64,000 bases of DNA from Bryobacter sp. (GTDB taxonomy: Bacteria; Acidobacteriota; Terriglobia; Bryobacterales; Bryobacteraceae), in NCBI GenBank assembly GCA_022843625.1, contig JALHNH010000023.1, positions 1 to 64,000 of the forward strand, written 5' to 3'. Of this stretch, positions 61,450 to 64,000 are shown one piece after another. The notes under the pieces were generated by a model. The model was not told the origin of the DNA. It made no database searches and was given only the letters and a program-made list of their open reading frames with translations. The translations under genes were made by a program, and so were the position numbers. Each line of letters starts with the position of its first letter. Within the stretch, counting starts at the first letter, position 1.

Positions 61450-63636
61450 CTAGAGAATTCCACTATAAGGAATGAGTTCTCGAGCGAGGGATGGATCGGG
61501 ATGCTCTTGCAGGGCCTGTTTGACGCCGGAAAGCAACTGACGCAACTCTGCAAGCTCCGCTCTGGCTTCGCCGCGCAGCAGGAAATGCACCAGGAAGAGC
61601 CGCCCCCAGCCAAGCTTTTGTTTGGTGAATGGCGTGTCCCCCGGAGGACGGGAGCTGCGTTCCCAGATAGCGACGGATCGACGCTCCGCTTCAATCGCCT
61701 TGTCGATCAAACCAGCATCCGCGTAAACCCAGGCAAGAAAGTTCAACGTGTTGGCCAAACTGTTCATGATTCGCACGTCACTTGGGTCCTTCTTGTGCGC
61801 AGCCTCCCGAATTTCCAGTGCCTCGCTGTAGTAACTCAACGCTTCCGCAAGGCGGCCTTGCCTTCGCGCTGCGAAGCCCAGGTCTGAGAGAGTGTAACTG
61901 ATATCAACCGGGCTGGCCTTGCTGGCGCGTTCTGTTTTGAGTGCATCGAAATATCTGGCAGCACCTTCTTCAACTCGACCGTCCACCAGTAGCAGCGCAC
62001 CCCAACGCTTGAGAGCGTAAGCTTTTTGTTTTGGGTCGGGATCAGGGGAGCGGTCGAATTGATCGATGGCTTTTCGGTAGGCCTCGATTCCAGCCTTTCG
62101 ATCTTTACGGGAACGAAAGAATGCGATTTCGCTATAGGCATTAGCGAGAAACGAAGAAGGGCCAAAGCGATCGAGCGCACCCGCAGCGGCCTCCAGTTTT
62201 TGAGTAAGTTCAGTTGTGCCGTCAGAGTTCCTGCCGGCAACTTCAACCCGGGCCGCCTCGGAGTATAGGGATACAAGCAGGATCAGCGCTGGCTTCTCGT
62301 TGAATTCTTTCGCCCGCTCAGCTAGCTGAATCGCCCGGGAATAGCTGGCCGAGGCAGCATCCGTATCTCCGAAATTGGCGGCAGTTGGCAAGCCTTGGAC
62401 TGCGGCCAGTGAACGCCAGGCCTGAGCAACTTCAAGAAGGACAACCGGATCCTTTTCGTCATTTTGGGCAAAGCCATTGAGCAACGCAGCCGTCTTTTCT
62501 ACGATGGGTTTTCGCGCAGTGATCGGCAGATCGGAAATTCCACTTAGCATCGAACGGGAAAACTTGCGGATCTCTTCAAATTGGTGGGTAGCCTGGGCAC
62601 GGGCTTGTTCGGCACGCCATGCCTGCCATGCGGTTGTAACTGCGCCAAGCGCAATGGCGATCACAAAGGCGGCACCCAGGGGGTGGCGCTGGATGCGCTT
62701 TCGCATCAGGTAGAGCAGTGATGGTTCAACTGCGGAAATTGGCTTCTGGCTCAGCCAGGCATGTAAATCTGCCTTGAGGGCATCGGCGGTTGGATAGCGC
62801 TCTTGAGGTGCCTGACGAAGGCATTTGTGGAGGATAGCATCGAGTTCGGAATTCGATTGCGCAAGCATTCCCCGCAAAAGGAGTCCGGCCTGAAACACAT
62901 CGCTTGCAGTGGTGATCGGCAAGCCAGCGAGTTGCTCCGGGCTGGCATGGCGGGGTGTGAGCATGGGCGCCCCATCGGAATCGCCATCAGAGAGCACTTT
63001 CGCAATTCCGAAATCGAGAAGGCGAGGTTCCCCTTCGGCGGTGACGAGAATATTACCGGGCTTCAGGTCGCCGTGGACGATGAGATTGCGGTGAGCATAA
63101 GCGATGGCATCACAGATTTTTGCGAAGAGCTCAATACGCTGGCGAAGGGTTGACCGGTTGGCCGCGAGCCACGCATCAAGAGTCTTCCCGTCGACGAATT
63201 CCATTGCAAAGTAGGGCAGGCCATTGGGCGTGGTGCCTGTGTCGTAGAGTCGAGCAATACCAGGGTGTTCCAGACGCGCGAGAATTGCCCGTTCTTTCAG
63301 GAAACGTTCGATCAGCCCGGGGTGGAAGCGTTTGGCACCAATCACCTTTATCGCAACACGGCGGGAGAGACTTGGATCAATGTGGATTGCCTCGTAGACG
63401 CAGCCCATACCGCCATGGCCCAATTCTTTGACGATTCTCCAGGGCCCCAAAGTCTCGGGCATGGCCGAATCGATTTCGAGATATTCCGGATCCAGCTCCC
63501 AAGCCTCGAGCAGACAGATTGCTTCGCTGAGGATGTCTTGTGGATGCCCGGAGGCAGCAAGCCAATCCCGGCGTTCTGCAATTGGCAGCTCGGTGGCTGC
63601 CGCAAGAAGCTCAGTGATGAGATCCCATCTATTCAT
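61450..63636 (-). CDS. PknB-type Ser/Thr kinase with TPR-like half (kinase 3), non-RD
   Basis: The ATG at 63636 gives 728 residues (MNRWDLITELLAAATELP), with an N-terminal helical region as in kinase 1. The kinase domain has LGHGGMGCVY near 73, lysine K97 and DFG at 208-210, but the catalytic loop reads HGD at 188-190 in place of HRD. The C-lobe is short, as in kinase 2. A membrane helix lies at about 319-339, followed by TPR-like repeats. The start overlaps the upstream sigma stop by 8 bases. Confidence 0.91.
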   Translation of the reverse strand: MNRWDLITELLAAATELPIAERRDWLAASGHPQDILSEAICLLEAWELDPEYLEIDSAMPETLGPWRIVKELGHGGMGCVYEAIHIDPSLSRRVAIKVIGAKRFHPGLIERFLKERAILARLEHPGIARLYDTGTTPNGLPYFAMEFVDGKTLDAWLAANRSTLRQRIELFAKICDAIAYAHRNLIVHGDLKPGNILVTAEGEPRLLDFGIAKVLSDGDSDGAPMLTPRHASPEQLAGLPITTASDVFQAGLLLRGMLAQSNSELDAILHKCLRQAPQERYPTADALKADLHAWLSQKPISAVEPSLLYLMRKRIQRHPLGAAFVIAIALGAVTTAWQAWRAEQARAQATHQFEEIRKFSRSMLSGISDLPITARKPIVEKTAALLNGFAQNDEKDPVVLLEVAQAWRSLAAVQGLPTAANFGDTDAASASYSRAIQLAERAKEFNEKPALILLVSLYSEAARVEVAGRNSDGTTELTQKLEAAAGALDRFGPSSFLANAYSEIAFFRSRKDRKAGIEAYRKAIDQFDRSPDPDPKQKAYALKRWGALLLVDGRVEEGAARYFDALKTERASKASPVDISYTLSDLGFAARRQGRLAEALSYYSEALEIREAAHKKDPSDVRIMNSLANTLNFLAWVYADAGLIDKAIEAERRSVAIWERSSRPPGDTPFTKQKLGWGRLFLVHFLLRGEARAELAELRQLLSGVKQALQEHPDPSLARELIPYSGIL

Positions 63637-64000
63637 CGAGATGCTCAAGGAATCGCTTGATAAACATGCGGGCGGCCAGCCAGTCCCGTTTAACAGTTGC
63701 AAGGGAAACACCAAGTATTCCGGCAGTTTCTTCGCTGGAAAAACCACCGAAGAAGCGGAGATCGATCAGCCGCGCCTGACGCTCGCAAACGGTTTCGAGG
63801 GCATTGAGTGCGCGATCAATCTCAAGGATGTCGATGGCTTGTGGGCCTAGAAATTGCACCGGCCAGGGCTCAGACAAAGTACGCTTGGCCGCACCTTTGG
63901 CGCGTGCACGATCTACCAAAATATTGCGCATGATCAAGGCTGCTGCGGCATAAAAAGGACCTCTGTTTTCAAAGGTCATGCCCTGGGATTTGGCAAGCCG
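63629..64000 (-). CDS. ECF sigma factor, kinase-linked type, N-terminus cut by the window edge
   Basis: The frame runs off the window, giving 123 C-terminal residues. Part of region 2 (NRGPFYAAAALIMRNILVDRARAKG) and region 4 (LRFFGGFSSEETAGILGVSLATVKRDWLAARMFIKRFL) match the sigma factor at 51476. The region upstream of the first methionine in the window stays in frame (RLAKSQG), so the protein continues. It precedes kinase 3, repeating the sigma-kinase order. Confidence 0.88.
   Translation of the reverse strand, partial: RLAKSQGMTFENRGPFYAAAALIMRNILVDRARAKGAAKRTLSEPWPVQFLGPQAIDILEIDRALNALETVCERQARLIDLRFFGGFSSEETAGILGVSLATVKRDWLAARMFIKRFLEHLDE

Overview
The window looks like chromosomal DNA of an Acidobacteriota member, most likely the Bryobacterales/Solibacter group. 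The evidence is the gene repertoire: a very large Oar-type TonB-dependent receptor with a carboxypeptidase-like N-terminal domain, PknB-type kinases fused to TPR-like repeats next to ECF sigma factors, DUF1549/DUF1501 gene pairs with c-type haem motifs, a BlaR-like peptidase fused to a GWxTD domain, DUF4159 and DUF2264 proteins, and a moderately high GC content. This assignment is an inference; no rRNA gene is present. Coding density is very high, no gap between genes exceeds 300 bases, and no tRNA, rRNA, CRISPR array, insertion sequence or complete prophage was seen.

Layout. 1-12.9 kb is mostly + strand housekeeping: a partial hypothetical gene, a DUF2238 membrane protein, icd-purE-purK, an RluA-type pseudouridine synthase (-), then sirtuin, larC, metG, a TatD nuclease, a polyprenyl diphosphate synthase, an AsmA-like protein and a DUF4159 protein. 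12.9-16.5 kb (-) holds a DUF2264 protein and a BlaI/BlaR-like regulatory pair with a well-resolved promoter/operator. 16.7-19.75 kb (+) is a lone gene of about 1000 codons that resembles a phage tail-sheath/TIM-barrel protein. 19.7-29.3 kb (-) is a head-to-tail series: rlmH, accD, an N-acyl-D-amino-acid deacylase, an ABC-F ATPase, an aldo/keto reductase, an alpha/beta hydrolase, then an ECF sigma factor, a probable anti-sigma factor and two HEAT-repeat secreted proteins. 29.3-35.6 kb (+) carries an FHA-GAF-PP2C phosphatase, a glycosyltransferase, a methyltransferase and a reduced tad pilus set (cpaB with a secretin-like tail, tadB, tadC). 35.6-41.7 kb has a DHH phosphoesterase, a DegT aminotransferase, a YhhQ transporter and yebC-ruvC-hypothetical-deoB. 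41.8-46 kb is the TonB receptor. 46-53.2 kb (-) is a tight cluster nuoB-pgeF-sigma-kinase-kinase-alaX. 53.2-54.8 kb has three small hypothetical genes and a cyclophilin. 54.8-61.3 kb has two convergent DUF1549/DUF1501 pairs. 61.4-64 kb (-) is another sigma factor plus kinase unit, cut by the window edge.

Themes. Regulation is dominated by modules that link membrane sensing to transcription: BlaI/BlaR, sigma/anti-sigma/HEAT, and sigma/kinase/TPR twice. Gene ends are unusually compact: eight of ten convergent junctions overlap, five by exactly four bases through interlocked stop codons, and several -10-like boxes sit 6-8 bases before an ATG, which suggests leaderless mRNAs. The + strand is C-rich to about 15 kb and G-rich after about 22 kb, irrespective of gene direction, so a replication-strand switch or inversion junction may lie between. 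The strongest candidates for something undescribed are the lone tail-sheath-like gene, the CpaB-secretin fusion, the BlaR-GWxTD sensor with its dyad operator, and the sigma/anti-sigma/HEAT cassette.
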